This document shows, one piece after another, positions 63,901 to 64,000 of a DNA stretch of 64,000 bases. The notes beneath the pieces are model-generated. The model had not been told where the DNA came from and searched no databases. It worked only from the letters and a program-made list of their open reading frames with translations. The stretch is taken from the NCBI RefSeq assembly GCF_001975825.1, contig NZ_MTKN01000043.1, positions 1 through 64,000 on the forward strand, in the 5' to 3' direction. Position 1 is the stretch's first letter; the number at the start of each line of letters is the position of its first letter. This stretch comes from [Flexibacter] sp. ATCC 35208 (lineage in GTDB: Bacteria > Bacteroidota > Bacteroidia > Chitinophagales > Chitinophagaceae). A program made the translations under genes and the position numbers.

Positions 63901-64000
63901 AGACAGAAAAGCATAACCTGATTGATGCAGTGATTGATGCAGCTTCCTGTTCCGGTACCCCAAAGATATCATCTGCTACACTCATTGATTCAGGATTCCA
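60951..64000 (+). CDS. RHS/DUF6443-like giant secreted protein, open at the window end
   Basis: The frame from the ATG at 60951 stays open to base 64000, giving at least 1016 residues; the C-terminus is outside the window. Signal peptide about 10-28 (FSVLLLLLITAMDSHAQ). An Fn3-like segment lies near 185-285 (LTVQWSAVEGADAYDLEW). A DUF6443-like region lies near 294-360 (VVVNYYDGSLHSRQTV, MYDYQGRPAIQVMPAP), then YD-like repeats and Cys-rich stretches (CLPSCQACF). The start is 4 bp after the previous stop. In such proteins the variable C-terminus often carries RHS core and toxin domains, which cannot be seen here. Confidence 0.8.
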   Translation, partial: MRQLLQKYTGIFSVLLLLLITAMDSHAQSVTVLRQTLDSNKIAVNDSIVVTDATYFDVTKLPKLDTPYSVKNVVTLKINEYSKLYLPSEFTASVKVRITYTKPDFKTDTLSQTLTINYKSTDAYTSRSSFVFSNAHKVKVEVLSVTITAEKDILPALTLENEMYVRPVYKLACTDAVTSVSNNGAQLVDTSDELTVQWSAVEGADAYDLEWTHIDSTALFRYGTPLDTEAVFRNNATRVTISGTSYNIPLMFDEPGIIFYRVRSVQERSNNVRMETVWSSKYSAGFGKYGYSGHERSLNWQSAISFAEEGKRKVVVNYYDGSLHSRQTVTKDNSTNTAIVAETMYDYQGRPAIQVMPAPTLSNAVKYFKSFNNAANGAEYDKNQYDTLVSASDYLTGGAAAMSSLSGANQYYSANNPESNQGVNRYLPNSNGYAFTQTEYTQDNTGRISRQSGVGDVFKLGSNHETRYQYGSPSQEELDLLFGTDIGDKTHYFKNSVKDANGQVAITYVDMHGRTIATALAGSPDSANLSALPGVTPLTYLDTLSRQGSNQLKDLTLETVESKIVSVDATYTFRYKLNTPSVKMPDCNGVIVDYPVRYDLYITITDDANNQRLPGKKAYERVFRNYTAGTDPTANSTVQNIDVTDSLALTSGSYLITKRLVVNSDALAYYRDNIYMAKSLCKTLDDFINDQRALQPTTDCLPSCQACFVSIGSWDNFRANYMSVGQIQDTAASRGAAWTAYEAAIDACNALCDSTAQTTNVLKQMLLDVTAPSGQYAVPEDSVNIFSIFYSDSDVKLPPYQDTLIVYLDENGKKDTVYDEQTGAWVIPQKLTATQFGSKFKASWANALLKYHPEYCKYLTYIKYKASYDWDDKFSKIDTYADAVSAGYLNPLGDSTYGNFTTVTANVDPIKYTSIKDGLNSRMQNYMKSNPAGVSMYTMAMVRVKCPSNGTCYQTSIYPTTAFGLLTCTADLDMAWRAFRESYKTEKHNLIDAVIDAASCSGTPKISSATLIDSGF

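Overview
The window looks like a chromosomal segment of a Bacteroidota bacterium, most likely Chitinophagaceae and close to Chitinophaga. This is an inference from gene content: TonB-plug/MG2 proteins, lipoproteins with a Cys-Lys-Lys-Asp lipobox, DUF2911 and DUF1080 proteins, LytS/LytTR pairs, giant RHS-like secreted proteins with DUF5977-like repeats, and Bacteroidota-type promoters (TTG - 18 to 20 nt - TAnnTTTG). I see no rRNA, tRNA, CRISPR array, phage integrase or transposase.

Layout. 0.3-8.2 kb holds housekeeping and accessory enzymes (lipase, 5'-nucleotidase, VOC protein, an MG2/TonB-plug surface protein, a BaiN/HI0933-like flavoprotein, deoxynucleoside kinase, folK). 8.2-13 kb holds sppA, an ABC-2 permease, two membrane-anchored SRPBCC proteins and a DUF2911 protein. 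13-16.8 kb is an operon of OmpR-type regulator, histidine kinase and TonB receptor. 16.9-18.8 kb is a TetR-like regulator with an AarF/ABC1 kinase. 18.9-26.3 kb is a tight five-gene operon with overlapping genes that I read as a MoxR-vWA-beta-propeller (bpX) ternary system, a proposed NTP-dependent conflict system. 26.5-32.7 kb holds a DUF1080 protein, a LytS/LytTR pair, two paralogous lipoproteins and an RsbQ-like hydrolase coupled to a GAF/PAS protein without output domain. 32.9-42.5 kb holds a secreted S9-like esterase, a lipid kinase divergent from an App1-type lipid phosphatase, DUF481, a DEAD-box helicase, GNAT, a bacterial SUFU-domain protein and a phosphodiester glycosidase. 42.6-44.4 kb is a three-gene overlapping set of unknowns. 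44.6-46.3 kb is an SDR plus AraC regulator.

46.3-64 kb is the most unusual part. A tail-fibre-like secreted protein is followed by an operon of at least six genes that continues past the window end: an outer-membrane-like protein, two small secreted proteins, a 2283-residue RHS-like giant with a PA14 domain, a 535-residue RHS-like linker protein, and an open RHS/DUF6443-like protein of more than 1016 residues starting at 60951. The tail-fibre-like gene and the operon are preceded by two diverged copies of one promoter-plus-leader block of about 190 bp, so they are probably co-regulated.

Non-coding structure also stands out. There is a perfect loopless 64-bp palindrome (2831-2894). Two degenerate tandem arrays (22-bp and 44-bp units) start inside the 3' end of a gene, with the stop codon in the first unit. 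A 58-bp dispersed intergenic repeat is shared by 2085-2142 and 32751-32808. Long-stem hairpin terminators sit between many genes.
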